Below, piece after piece: positions 18,395 through 28,259 of a DNA stretch of 64,000 nucleotides. Location: the NCBI RefSeq assembly GCF_028622115.1, contig NZ_CP097263.1, forward strand, positions 6,510,001 to 6,574,000. The letters are read 5' to 3'. Within the stretch, counting starts at the first letter, position 1. Each line of letters starts with the position of its first letter. The notes below the pieces were generated by a model. That model made no database searches and was not told the DNA's origin. It saw only the letters and a list, made by a program, of their open reading frames with translations. Made by a program: the position numbers and the translations under genes. This DNA comes from Kutzneria chonburiensis. Lineage in GTDB: Bacteria > Actinomycetota > Actinomycetes > Mycobacteriales > Pseudonocardiaceae.

Positions 18395-19005
18395 AGCGGA
18401 TCGACCTTCAGGCAACACAGGTTGATTGGGATGACGACCAGCGGCTGGTCGTCGATGGCGAGCTGTTCACGGGCGAGGCAGTCACGTACAACTGGCTGGA
18501 CGAAGTCACGTCGCTGGCGACCTACGTCGAAGGTTTCCGTGAGGGCGTGCAGCGGGACTGGTACGACGGCGGACAGCTGAAGTCGGAGATGACCGTCCGC
18601 AATGGACGGATGACGGGCGGGTCCCGGTGGTGGGATCGGAACGGAAACCTCGTCCGGGAAGAGCGACACGACCGGACGGCACTGGTGAAGCTGGCCCCGG
18701 AGTGGGGAACCGGGCCGCTGTGGGTGGACGGCGAATACCGGGATCTGGACGACTTCGGCCTGTCGGATGAGCTGGTGGCACTGATCGAGCAGTGGAACGA
18801 GGAGTTCCAGGCGGTCTACGACGCGGACGATCCGCCGGCGTCGAGCTTTCCGGACGAGGAGACCGAGCGACGGTGGCTGGACCGCGGGCGGGAGCTGGCC
18901 GGGCGAATCGGGCCGGAGGTGGTGTTCTCGGTCTGGGGCGGGCGGGAGACGACCCAAGGACGAAACGTTTCGACTCCCACGCTCCCGGCGAACGGGGATG
19001 CCTGA
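18391..19005 (+). CDS. YwqK-family protein 6 with extra C-terminal domain
   Basis: 204 residues from GTG 18391, overlapping the preceding stop by GTGA. Residues 1-90 are a YwqK module (ELFTGEAVTYNWLDE, YVEGFREGVQRDWYDGG, RNGRMTGGSRWWDRNG). Residues about 105-190 form a separate acidic helical domain (GLSDELVALIEQWNEEFQAV, DEETERRWLDRGRELAGRIG). From memory, similar domains occur alone in Streptomyces hypothetical proteins; the function is unknown. It overlaps the next gene by 8 nt. Confidence 0.78.
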   Translation: MKRIDLQATQVDWDDDQRLVVDGELFTGEAVTYNWLDEVTSLATYVEGFREGVQRDWYDGGQLKSEMTVRNGRMTGGSRWWDRNGNLVREERHDRTALVKLAPEWGTGPLWVDGEYRDLDDFGLSDELVALIEQWNEEFQAVYDADDPPASSFPDEETERRWLDRGRELAGRIGPEVVFSVWGGRETTQGRNVSTPTLPANGDA

Positions 19006-20404
19006 GAACCATCGGGAACAGTACGGTCAAAGGGTGAGTGACTGGCTGCCGGTCCGCTGGCCGGACGATGACGAAGCGGCGGTCGCGCTGGAGGACTGGC
19101 TCGACGACGGGGTCGGCGACTTCACGGGACTGGACCTGCGAGGGGCGGACCTGACGGGGGCGCCGCTGAGCGGGGCGGTGCTGCTGGGGGCGGACCTGCG
19201 GAACGTGGTGCTCAAGAAGGCGGAGCTGGACGGGGCGCAGCTGACCAGCGCGGATCTGCGGGGAGCGGATCTGGCGGAGGCGCAGTTGCAGGACGCGAAC
19301 CTGGATGACGCGAACCTGGCCGACGCGACGCTGGAAGCAGCGAACCTGACCCGGGTGTCGGCGATCGGCGCGGTGTTCAAGGACGCGAACCTGCGCGGGG
19401 CGAACCTGACGGCGGCGATGCTGGACGACGTGGACCTGTCGGCGGCGAACCTGGCGGAAGCGGTGCTGGACGGGGCTTTCCTCCCCCGCCGGACCAAGCG
19501 GATCGAGCTGTACGCGGACGCCCCGACCAGGGACGACGAAGGCCGCCTGTGTCATCAGAACGAGCTGTTCACGGGCGAACTGGTCCGCGAGAACGGGGAT
19601 CGTCTGCTGTCGCTGGAGACGTACCGGGACGGCATCAGGCAAACGGCCAAAACCTGGTACGACAGCGGGATCCTGCGCAGTGACGGGGAGAAACGCTGGC
19701 ACCCCAACGGAATGCCGGCGCAGGACGGCAGCACGCACTGGGACGAGCGGGGCGAGCCGACGACCAGGGTCGAACGAGCCCAAACGATCGGCACAAGCCA
19801 CCTGGTACACAACGGAAACACCCCGTTCACCGGCCAGCTCCGAGACGGCGACAAGATCACGTCGTACCGGGATGGCCAACCGGACGGCCCGTGGTGGTCA
19901 CCGAACGCGGAAGGCCGGTACGAACAGGGCGTCCGCGTGGGCGAATGGCGGCGCTGGCACGCCAACGGCCGCCTCCGCGAGCTCACCGTCCACGACCTCA
20001 AAGGCGTCGTCACCAAGATCCAACGCTGGGACGCCAACGGTTTCCTCGAAGACGAGCGCGAGGTCCCGGCGGACGAGCCGCCGCTGCCCCGCATCGACCT
20101 CCAGGTCAGCACGGTCGAGTGGGACGACGGGGCACGGCTCAGACACGACGGCCACGCCTTCACCGGCGAGGCGGTGACCCACGGCTACAGCGGCGAGGTG
20201 ACCTCGCTGGTCACCTACCGGTACGGCGTGGAGGACGGCCCGCAGCGCGAGTGGTTCGAGGACGGCACGCCCAAGTCGGAGCGGACGGTCCGCCGGGGCC
20301 TCCTGACCGGCGTCGCCAGGGACTGGCACCCGGACGGCCGCCTGGCCCGTGAGCGAGTCTTCGACGAACATGGCGACCTGGCCGCGGAGAGGCACTTCAC
20401 ATGA
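18998..20404 (+). CDS. Pentapeptide-repeat protein fused to three YwqK modules
   Basis: 468 residues from ATG 18998; GTG 19034 (MSDWLPVRWPDDD) is an alternative start. Residues about 43-165 are some 24 pentapeptides (DLRGADLTGA type), a right-handed quadrilateral helix. Then come three consecutive YwqK-like modules, each with an FTGE strand: about 165-255 (ELFTGELVRENGD), 255-365 (TPFTGQLRDGDK) and 365-468 (HAFTGEAVTHGYSG). The fusion suggests a multivalent immunity or scaffold protein. Cytoplasmic, with no signal or membrane segment. Its stop overlaps the endonuclease V start (ATGA). Confidence 0.82.
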   Translation: MPENHREQYGQRVSDWLPVRWPDDDEAAVALEDWLDDGVGDFTGLDLRGADLTGAPLSGAVLLGADLRNVVLKKAELDGAQLTSADLRGADLAEAQLQDANLDDANLADATLEAANLTRVSAIGAVFKDANLRGANLTAAMLDDVDLSAANLAEAVLDGAFLPRRTKRIELYADAPTRDDEGRLCHQNELFTGELVRENGDRLLSLETYRDGIRQTAKTWYDSGILRSDGEKRWHPNGMPAQDGSTHWDERGEPTTRVERAQTIGTSHLVHNGNTPFTGQLRDGDKITSYRDGQPDGPWWSPNAEGRYEQGVRVGEWRRWHANGRLRELTVHDLKGVVTKIQRWDANGFLEDEREVPADEPPLPRIDLQVSTVEWDDGARLRHDGHAFTGEAVTHGYSGEVTSLVTYRYGVEDGPQREWFEDGTPKSERTVRRGLLTGVARDWHPDGRLARERVFDEHGDLAAERHFT

Positions 20405-21054
20405 ACTGGCCGTCGACCCCGGACGAGGCGGTAGCCCTCCAACTCGAGATGGCCCCGCTGGTCGACCCGAACCCGCCGGCCGGCTGGCAGCCACGGACCG
20501 CGGCCGGCCTCGACGTGGCCTACGACGGCGACAAGCTGTGCGCGGCGGTGGTCGTGGTCGACCTCACGTCACTCGAAACGGTGGATCAGGCCGTGGTGCC
20601 GGGCGTCACCGATTTCCCTTACGTGCCAGGCCTGTTTGCGTTCCGTGAGCTACCGGCGCTGATGAGCGCTCTCGAACGGCTGACGACGTCGCCCGATGTG
20701 CTGATCTGCGACGGCCAGGGCGTGGCCCATCCGCGCCGGTTCGGGCTGGCCAGCCACCTGGGCGTGGTCACCGGGCTGCCGTCGATCGGCGTGGCCAAGA
20801 CCCCGATGGGCCGCTACGACCCGCCCGGACCGGACCGCGGCGACTGGACCGAGCTCAGGGACGGCGACGACGTGGTCGGCCGGGCGCTGCGCACACAGAA
20901 GGACGTGAAGCCCCTGTTCGTCTCGATCGGCCACCGGATCGATCTGGACACCGCGTGCGCGCGGGTGCTCGATCTCGCCCCGAAGTACCGCCAGCCGGAG
21001 ACCACCCGCCGGGCCGACCAACTGTGCCGGCAGGCACTGGTACTTGATCGTTAA
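20401..21054 (+). CDS. nfi: Endonuclease V (deoxyinosine 3' endonuclease)
   Basis: Cleaves the second phosphodiester 3' of deoxyinosine, the product of adenine deamination, and inosine-containing RNA in some species. 217 residues, normal length. The acidic catalytic set is visible: Asp38 in GLDVAY, Glu83 in FRELP and Asp104 in CDGQG, followed by the hallmark HPRRFGLASHLG. The ATG overlaps the stop of the last immunity gene by 4 nt, so it is expressed with the toxin/immunity operon. A repair enzyme for deaminated bases linked to a deaminase toxin is a striking fit. Confidence 0.95.
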   Translation: MNWPSTPDEAVALQLEMAPLVDPNPPAGWQPRTAAGLDVAYDGDKLCAAVVVVDLTSLETVDQAVVPGVTDFPYVPGLFAFRELPALMSALERLTTSPDVLICDGQGVAHPRRFGLASHLGVVTGLPSIGVAKTPMGRYDPPGPDRGDWTELRDGDDVVGRALRTQKDVKPLFVSIGHRIDLDTACARVLDLAPKYRQPETTRRADQLCRQALVLDR

Positions 21055-21134
21055 AGCGGCCTGGACCACACCGTTGTGTGTCTCATCGATCACAGACGGC
21101 CGGTCGCCGTTGGGCCAGCCGCAGGGCCCCGGTC

Positions 21135-21140
21135 TAGCAT
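21135..21140 (+). promoter_or_regulatory. Predicted -10 box (TAGCAT) of sdhCDAB
   Basis: TAGCAT lies 76 nt before the sdhC start, downstream of the endonuclease V stop, and would give a leader of about 70 nt. Pattern match only. A ribosome binding site for sdhC is poor, with TGGAGG about 16 nt upstream of the ATG. Confidence 0.35.
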
Positions 21141-21215
21141 CCGGAGGGTCAAGGCCCCGTACGCACCAGCCACCTGGGGCCGCGCCCACCACTGACGCTG
21201 GAGGCCACGCGCACC

Positions 21216-21659
21216 ATGGCCAGTACCACCGCCCCGCCAACGGGCGCAGCACCGGAAACAGGGGGCAGCAGCCGACGCGGTAGCACCGTCTACCGCGGCG
21301 ATCTGGGCATGTGGTCCTGGGTGGCCCACCGGATCACCGGGGTGCTGACCTTCTTCTTCCTGTTCGCGCACGTGCTGGACACCGCGGTCGTTCGGGTCTC
21401 GCCGAACGCCTACGACAAGGTGATCGAGCTCTACAAGAACCCGCTGGTCAACCTGTTGGAGCTGGGCCTGGTCGCGGCGGTGCTCTACCACGCGCTCAAC
21501 GGCGTCCGGATCATGCTGGTCGACTTCTGGGCCAAGGGCCCGCGGTTCCAGCGCCCGATGCTGTGGGCGATCATCGTGATCTGGGTGCTGGTGATGATCC
21601 CCGGCGCCTACTTCATGCTGCAGCGGACCGTCACTCAGCTTCTTGGTGGTGGCAACTGA
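21216..21659 (+). CDS. sdhC: Succinate dehydrogenase cytochrome b556 subunit
   Basis: 147-residue membrane anchor of complex II with three hydrophobic helices. The motif HRITGVLTFFFLFAHVLDT holds conserved quinone/heme-region residues, and YHALNGVRIMLVDF carries a second candidate heme-ligand His. Ala/Gly/Ser-rich cytoplasmic N-terminus of about 30 residues. First gene of the canonical actinobacterial sdhCDAB operon; sdhD follows after a single intervening base. Confidence 0.95.
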   Translation: MASTTAPPTGAAPETGGSSRRGSTVYRGDLGMWSWVAHRITGVLTFFFLFAHVLDTAVVRVSPNAYDKVIELYKNPLVNLLELGLVAAVLYHALNGVRIMLVDFWAKGPRFQRPMLWAIIVIWVLVMIPGAYFMLQRTVTQLLGGGN

Positions 21660-21660
21660 C

Positions 21661-22071
21661 ATGAGCACCCTGAACATCTCGGCGCCGCGTAGCCCGCGCC
21701 GCCCGGCCGCCCGCCGCAGCAACTTCGAGCTCTACAGCTGGCTGTTCATGCGGCTGTCGGGCCTGCTGCTGATCGTGCTGGTGCTCGGGCACCTGTTCAT
21801 CATGAACATCCTCGACGGCGGCGTGCACCGGATCAACTTCGCCTTCGTCGCCGGCCGCTGGTCCTCGCCGTTCTGGCAGTTCTGGGACCTGTCCATGCTG
21901 TGGCTGGCCGAGCTGCACGGCGGCAACGGCCTGCGCACCGTGATCAACGACTACGCGCGCAAGGACGCCACCCGGTTCTGGCTGAAGATCCTGCTGTACG
22001 TGTCCATGGCGCTGATCCTCGCGCTGGGCAGCTTCGTGATCTTCACCTTCGACCCGAACATCAGCGGCTGA
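21661..22071 (+). CDS. sdhD: Succinate dehydrogenase hydrophobic membrane anchor subunit
   Basis: 136 residues with three transmembrane helices. Start at ATG 21661 immediately after the sdhC stop. LYSWLFMRLSGLLLIVLVLG with the following HLFIMN, and WLAELHGGNGLRTVINDYAR, are typical of the actinobacterial SdhD anchor. Basic N-terminus (PRRPAARR) consistent with cytoplasmic orientation. Confidence 0.94.
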   Translation: MSTLNISAPRSPRRPAARRSNFELYSWLFMRLSGLLLIVLVLGHLFIMNILDGGVHRINFAFVAGRWSSPFWQFWDLSMLWLAELHGGNGLRTVINDYARKDATRFWLKILLYVSMALILALGSFVIFTFDPNISG

Positions 22072-22090
22072 CCGCGGGAGAACGCCGGAC

Positions 22091-23844
<1,754 letters not shown>

Positions 23845-23845
<1 letters not shown>

Positions 23846-24630
23846 TGACCGCGACCACCGAAACCGCGCCCTCGGGTTCCCGCGGCTCGCAGCCGCCGGT
23901 GCCGCCCGGCGCGGTCACCCTCACCGTGAAGATCCGGCGGTTCAACCCCGAGTTCGACGACGAGCCGCGTTGGCAGTCGTTCGAGGTGCCGGCGCTGCCC
24001 ACCGACCGGGTGCTCAACGTCCTGCACTACATCAAGTGGTACGTCGACGGCTCGCTCACCTTCCGGCGCTCCTGCGCCCACGGTGTCTGCGGCTCCGATG
24101 CCATGCGCATCAACGGCGTCAACCGCCTGGCGTGCAAGGTGCTGGTGAAGGATCTGTTGGCCGGCAACGGAAAGCCGACCACCATCACCATGGAGCCGAT
24201 CAAGGGTCTGCCGGTGCAGAAGGACCTGATCGTCGACATGGAGCCGTTCTTCGAGGCGTTCCGCGCGGTCAAGCCGTACCTGATGACCACCGGGCACGAG
24301 CCCACCCGTGAGCGCATCCAGTCGGCGGCCGACCGGGCCCGGTTCGACGACACCACCAAGTGCATCCTGTGCGCCTGCTGCACCACGTCGTGCCCGGTGT
24401 ACTGGACCGAGGGCTCCTACTTCGGGCCCGCCGCCATCGTCAACGCACACCGGTTCATCTTCGACAGCCGGGACGAGGGCGCCGAGGAGCGGCTCGACAT
24501 CCTCAACGACGTCGACGGGGTGTGGCGCTGCCGCACCACCTTCAACTGCACCGACGCCTGCCCCCGTGGCATCCAGGTGACCAAGGCCATCCAGGAGGTC
24601 AAGCGCGCCTTGCTGTTCAAGCGCGTCTGA
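23845..24630 (+). CDS. sdhB: Succinate dehydrogenase iron-sulfur subunit
   Basis: 261 residues carrying the three Fe-S clusters that pass electrons to quinone. [2Fe-2S] site CAHGVCGSD with the later Cys in NRLAC (Asp at the third ligand position, as in E. coli SdhB). [4Fe-4S] site CILCACCTTSCP, and the remaining ligands in FNCTDACPRG. The N-terminal 25 residues are a Pro/Ser-rich extension. Followed by a strong terminator. Confidence 0.97.
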
Positions 24631-24640
24631 CCGGCAGACA

Positions 24641-24679
24641 CGTCGGGGCCCCACTGCCACAAGCGGTGGGGCCCCGACG
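24641..24679. terminator. Terminator between convergent sdhB and split-barrel gene
   Basis: 14-bp perfect stem (CGTCGGGGCCCCAC pairing with GTGGGGCCCCGACG) and an 11-nt loop. Placed between the stops of two convergent genes, so probably bidirectional. Confidence 0.85.
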
Positions 24680-24683
24680 CGTT

Positions 24684-25100
24684 TCAGACCTGGTAGCTCA
24701 GATCCTCGGCCCGCAACGAATCCGGGACCACGCGGATCCACACCGTGCCGACGTCGTCGTGCAGGTACCGGCGGAATCTGTTGTCCCAGCGCGATTCCTC
24801 CGGCCCGAGGTACCGGCTCAGCTTCCGTCGCCCCCGGTCGACGTCGAACGGCACCACCTCGGCCCGGCCTCGGGCGATGACCTGGCGGACCAGGCCGGTC
24901 GGCGGATCGCACACATCCACCGTCAGAGCCAGCCGCGGGTTCGTCCGCACCCGGTCCAGCAGCCGCGCCCATGGCCCGGACAGGATCCAGAACACCCCGT
25001 CTTCCCAGAGGTACCAGGTCGGACGCACCGTCGGCCCGTCAGTGGCCACCCGTGCCGTCAGCGGCTGCGCCAGGAACTCGTCGACGTCGAAGTCGGTCAT
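24684..25100 (-). CDS. Pyridoxamine 5'-phosphate oxidase-like FMN/F420 split-barrel protein
   Basis: 138 residues. The split-barrel core is visible as ARVATDGPTVRPTWYLWEDG, FWILSGPWARLLDRVRTNPR and ALTVDVCDPPTGLVRQVIARG, with RRYLHDDVGTVWIRVVPDSL at the end. Small members of this superfamily bind FMN or F420 and are flavin- or deazaflavin-dependent reductases of varied substrates. The presence of fbiC in this window shows F420 is made. Substrate unknown. Confidence 0.85.
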   Translation of the reverse strand: MTDFDVDEFLAQPLTARVATDGPTVRPTWYLWEDGVFWILSGPWARLLDRVRTNPRLALTVDVCDPPTGLVRQVIARGRAEVVPFDVDRGRRKLSRYLGPEESRWDNRFRRYLHDDVGTVWIRVVPDSLRAEDLSYQV

Positions 25101-25125
25101 GCTGGCCAGTCTGCCCGGGGCTGCC

Positions 25126-25605
25126 TCAGCTGGAAGTGGTCGGTGGCAGCAGCGGCCCGCCCTCCCATTGCTGGAAGATCAAGGTGGTGTGCACGAGGGC
25201 GACCTCGGGCCGGGCGGTGAACTGGTCGAGCACGAGGCGCTGAAGGTCGGAAGCGCCGGCGGCGGCGACGTGGACCATGAAGTCGTCGGCCCCGGTGAGG
25301 TGGAAGACGGCGCGGGTCTCGGGCTGCTCGAGGGCGTGCTTGACGAAGGGCTCCAACACACCGCGATGGGGCTGCACGCGGATGAAGAGCAAGGCCTGGA
25401 GAGGCCGACCGAGGGCGGAGGCGTCGACGCGAAGGGCGGTGCCGAGGATGACGCCGGTGGAGCGCAGCCGAGCGACCCGATCGAGGCAGGTGGACGGGGC
25501 GATGCCGACCGCGGCGGCGAGCTCCTTGTTGGTGGTCCGGGCGTCGTTCTGCAACTCCCGCAGAATGGCGAGATCAACCGGATCCAGACGCACGTCAGAA
25601 GCCAT
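25126..25605 (-). CDS. Lrp/AsnC family transcriptional regulator
   Basis: 159 residues. N-terminal winged HTH (LDPVDLAILRELQNDARTTN, ELAAAVGIAPSTCLDRVARL) followed by a RAM ligand-binding domain (residues about 70-145, HLTGADDFMVHVAAAGASDL). Divergently transcribed from the PLP-dependent sulfur amino-acid enzyme, 50 nt between starts, so it probably controls that gene in response to an amino acid. Confidence 0.93.
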   Translation of the reverse strand: MASDVRLDPVDLAILRELQNDARTTNKELAAAVGIAPSTCLDRVARLRSTGVILGTALRVDASALGRPLQALLFIRVQPHRGVLEPFVKHALEQPETRAVFHLTGADDFMVHVAAAGASDLQRLVLDQFTARPEVALVHTTLIFQQWEGGPLLPPTTSS

Positions 25606-25655
25606 GAGCCGAATTTAGTACGGAATTGGAAGCAAAGCACCGTGACCTGCCCAGG

Positions 25656-26762
25656 ATGAACGGCATGGAGCTGAACACCAGGGCAGTGCACGCCGGCCGC
25701 GAGGACCTGACGGAGCTGGGGCTGCACGCGGTCCCGATCGACCTCTCCACGACCTACCCCTCCCGCGACAGCCACGAGGAGGCCTCACGCCTCGAACGGG
25801 CGGCGAGCGGCGAGGACCTGGGCGGCAGCCCGATCTACGGCCGCGTCGGCAACCCGACGGTGGCCCGCTTCGAACGGGCGCTGGCCGACCTGGAAGGCGC
25901 GGAGTCGGCGGTGGCCTTCGCGACCGGCATGGCGGCCCTGAGCGCGTGCCTGCTGGCCGTTGCGGCGCAAGGGAAACGGCACATCGTCGCGGTCCGCCCG
26001 CTCTACGGCACCAGCGACCATCTGCTCGGCTCGGGCCTGCTCGGCACCGACGTCACCTGGTCGACGGCCGAGGACGTCAAACTCCACCTCAGGGACGAAA
26101 CCGGCCTGGTGATCGTCGAGTCGCCGGCCAACCCGACACTGTCCGAAGTGGACATCCGGGCCATCGACGTCGACGTGCCGGTGCTGGTGGACAACACCTT
26201 CGCCACGCCGGTGCTGCAACGGCCAATCGAGCTGGGCGCGAACATCGTGCTGCACAGCGCGACCAAGTACCTCGGCGGCCACGGCGACGTGCTGGGCGGA
26301 GTCGTGGCCTGCGACGAGGAGTTCGCCCGCCGCCTGCGCACGATCCGCATGGCCACCGGCGGCATCCTGCACCCGCTGGCCGGATACCTGTTGCTACGCG
26401 GCCTGTCCACGCTCCCGATCCGCATCACCCGCGCCGCCGAGACCGCCGCCGAACTGGCCCGACGGCTGGAGAGCCACCCCGGCGTCAGCAAGGTCTACCG
26501 GCCGGAGATCGGCGGCCCGATGGTGTCGTTCGACGTCGTCGGCGACCCGCACGCGGTGATCGCCGCGGTCCGGCTGGTCACGCCGGCGGTCAGCCTGGGC
26601 AGTGTCGACACGCTGATCCAGCACCCCGGCTCGCTGAGCCACCACATCGTCGCCGAGGACGACCGGCGCGGCGCCGGCATCAGCGACCGGCTGCTGCGCA
26701 TGTCGGTCGGCCTTGAAGACGTCGAGGACCTCTGGGCCGACCTGGACCAGGCACTGAGCTAG
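25656..26762 (+). CDS. Cys/Met metabolism PLP-dependent enzyme (gamma-lyase/synthase family)
   Basis: 368 residues, cystathionine gamma-synthase/methionine gamma-lyase fold. Motifs: YGRVGNPTVARFERALADLE, FATGMAALSA, VDNTFATPVLQRP, and the PLP lysine in SATKYLGGHGDVLGG; C-terminal SLGSVDTLIQHPGSLSH. Start ATG 25656 (MNGMELNTRAVHAG); ATG 25665 is equally plausible and neither has a strong ribosome binding site. With a divergent Lrp regulator the likely reaction is methionine or cystathionine gamma-elimination, but sequence alone does not separate lyase from synthase. Confidence 0.9.
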   Translation: MNGMELNTRAVHAGREDLTELGLHAVPIDLSTTYPSRDSHEEASRLERAASGEDLGGSPIYGRVGNPTVARFERALADLEGAESAVAFATGMAALSACLLAVAAQGKRHIVAVRPLYGTSDHLLGSGLLGTDVTWSTAEDVKLHLRDETGLVIVESPANPTLSEVDIRAIDVDVPVLVDNTFATPVLQRPIELGANIVLHSATKYLGGHGDVLGGVVACDEEFARRLRTIRMATGGILHPLAGYLLLRGLSTLPIRITRAAETAAELARRLESHPGVSKVYRPEIGGPMVSFDVVGDPHAVIAAVRLVTPAVSLGSVDTLIQHPGSLSHHIVAEDDRRGAGISDRLLRMSVGLEDVEDLWADLDQALS

Positions 26763-27451
26763 TTGCGCACGGCCACCGCGGGGTCGAGGCGCTGTTCCGG
26801 CACGAACGGGAACAGCGCCCTCGTGCCGTGGGCCTCCTCGCGGCAGGCCGACGCCTCGTGCGTGACGACCTCCAGCCGGCTGATGGCCAGCACCAGGAAG
26901 GTCAGGTCGGGCAGCGCCCGCACCACCGGCAGCCGGTCGGCCTGCGGGTCGCGGGCCAGCGACCGGGCCAGCAGGATGTCCTGCTGCGGACCGAGATAGC
27001 AGCGCTCGATGAGGTGTTGCAACCGCTCGCTGTCGCGCTCGAGGCGGGCGGCCAGCCGGCCGAGTTCGGCGATCTTGCGGTCGACCGAGCGCAGCAGACG
27101 ACGGCGTTCGGCGTCAGCGGCCAATACGACCCGGCCGAGCTCGGCGGTGCCGACGGACGGGGAGCGGTCGAGCTGTCGACGAGCCTGGGCCGCGGTCAGC
27201 AGCTGTGAGCCGATCTTGCGCGGCCGGGACTCGGTCTCGACGGCCCGCCGGCACAGCCGCTCGATGGCGTAGCCAAGGCGCATGCCGTGATCCACGGTCC
27301 GGGCGACGCGGCGATGCCAGCGCCCGACGACCCGGGTGGCCTTGCGCAGCCCGCGGAACTCCAGCGCCAGCTCACTCTCGATGGTGATCTTCGCGGCCCG
27401 CACGGGGTGGATCAGGCGGAAGATCAGAGGTGACCGCTCGACAGTGCTCAT
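26759..27451 (-). CDS. Hypothetical basic helical protein
   Basis: 230 residues, Arg/Leu/Ala-rich and predicted mostly helical (for example RKIAELGRLAARLERDSERL). No signal peptide, membrane segment or recognised motif. It starts MSTVERSPLIFRLIHPVRAA after a good GAGAGGATGAG site. Its 3' end overlaps the PLP-enzyme gene by a few nt. The first 30 codons and the promoter region are partly repeated at 28729-28831, showing that the neighbouring duplication took in this gene's 5' end. Confidence 0.65.
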   Translation of the reverse strand: MSTVERSPLIFRLIHPVRAAKITIESELALEFRGLRKATRVVGRWHRRVARTVDHGMRLGYAIERLCRRAVETESRPRKIGSQLLTAAQARRQLDRSPSVGTAELGRVVLAADAERRRLLRSVDRKIAELGRLAARLERDSERLQHLIERCYLGPQQDILLARSLARDPQADRLPVVRALPDLTFLVLAISRLEVVTHEASACREEAHGTRALFPFVPEQRLDPAVAVRN

Positions 27452-27527
27452 CTCAGCTCATCCTCTCGGGAGTAGGCCGGGACTCAGGGGTAGAGTGCGG
27501 CAGGAAAGCGCACAGCGCAATGCCACC

Positions 27528-27579
27528 GTGCAATTGCATGCCTGGATTGCTTGCCACGGTCACCCCGATGGCCTAGCGT
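27528..27579 (+). promoter_or_regulatory. Promoter and palindromic operator of decayed XRE locus (copy 1)
   Basis: TTGCCA (27551-27556) and TAGCGT (27574-27579) are separated by 17 nt. Upstream lies TGCAATTGCA (within 27528-27539). The same arrangement is conserved at 28881-28932 in the second copy, while the coding region between has decayed, which argues that the element matters or that the duplication is recent. Confidence 0.7.
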
Positions 27580-27630
27580 GGCGCCACGCGCCTCCAGCGG
27601 CTACGCGGGCAAGGTGGTTCAGGAGGCGGA

Positions 27631-28242
27631 GTGACCATTTCCGGCAGATTTCGAGACGACAAGCCGCCGCCTCGACCACGAACCGCCTCAGGCTGGACGT
27701 CGAGCGGTGACTCACCGGCACGACACGACGGCCGGAGTGCTCCCCGTCCAAGGTCGCCCGGCTGGAGAACGGCCAAGGCTCGGCCACGCTGCTCACCCTG
27801 TGCAAGGCGCGAGCCTTGCAGCCATCGACAGTCGTATTTCACCGTAAGCCGACAACAACCGCACCCGGCGCGGCCAGTTGGCCCATATGCCGATCGGCAT
27901 TGCGATGATCGCAGTACTCGCATGTCACCGCCCCGGAAACACAATGCGGAAGCAACCGGAGACCCGACCGACTTCGCCGAACACGATGGGGTAGATCTAA
28001 GGATCTTCCCATACTCGACCGGCTACAGTCTTGACATCCAGTGCAACTACGCGATCTTCACCTTGGACAACGACATCGACCAGGACACCGTCTACCAGGA
28101 CCTGAGCGGTGGAGACCGGTTCTCAGCACAGGAGGCCGAGGTGAAGAAGTACCAGAGCATCTTCACGAATCTGTTGTCGCGGTGCCCGGACCACAAGTCC
28201 TCACCCGACCTGATCGGGAAGGTGATGAGAACCAACTATTAG
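27631..28242 (+). pseudogene. Decayed XRE/DUF5753 regulator (copy 1 of tandem duplication)
   Basis: Counterpart of the intact regulator at 28988-29854, but about 250 nt shorter. An HTH fragment (ECSPSKVARLENGQ, nt 27735-27776) is in a different frame from the retained C-terminal DUF5753 part (nt about 27969-28242: DFAEHDGVDLRIFPYSTGYS through CPDHKSS). The central part is lost or replaced by unrelated sequence. An open frame from GTG 27631 bridges these pieces but its first 110 residues resemble nothing. Could still produce a C-terminal fragment; probably non-functional. Confidence 0.8.
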
Positions 28243-28259
28243 TGAAAGCCATAAAACAT

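Noticed and set aside
24090-24110. Apparent loss of a [2Fe-2S] cysteine in SdhB (Asp in CAHGVCGSD)
   Set aside because: The same Asp is found in functional SdhB proteins such as that of E. coli, so it is not unusual.
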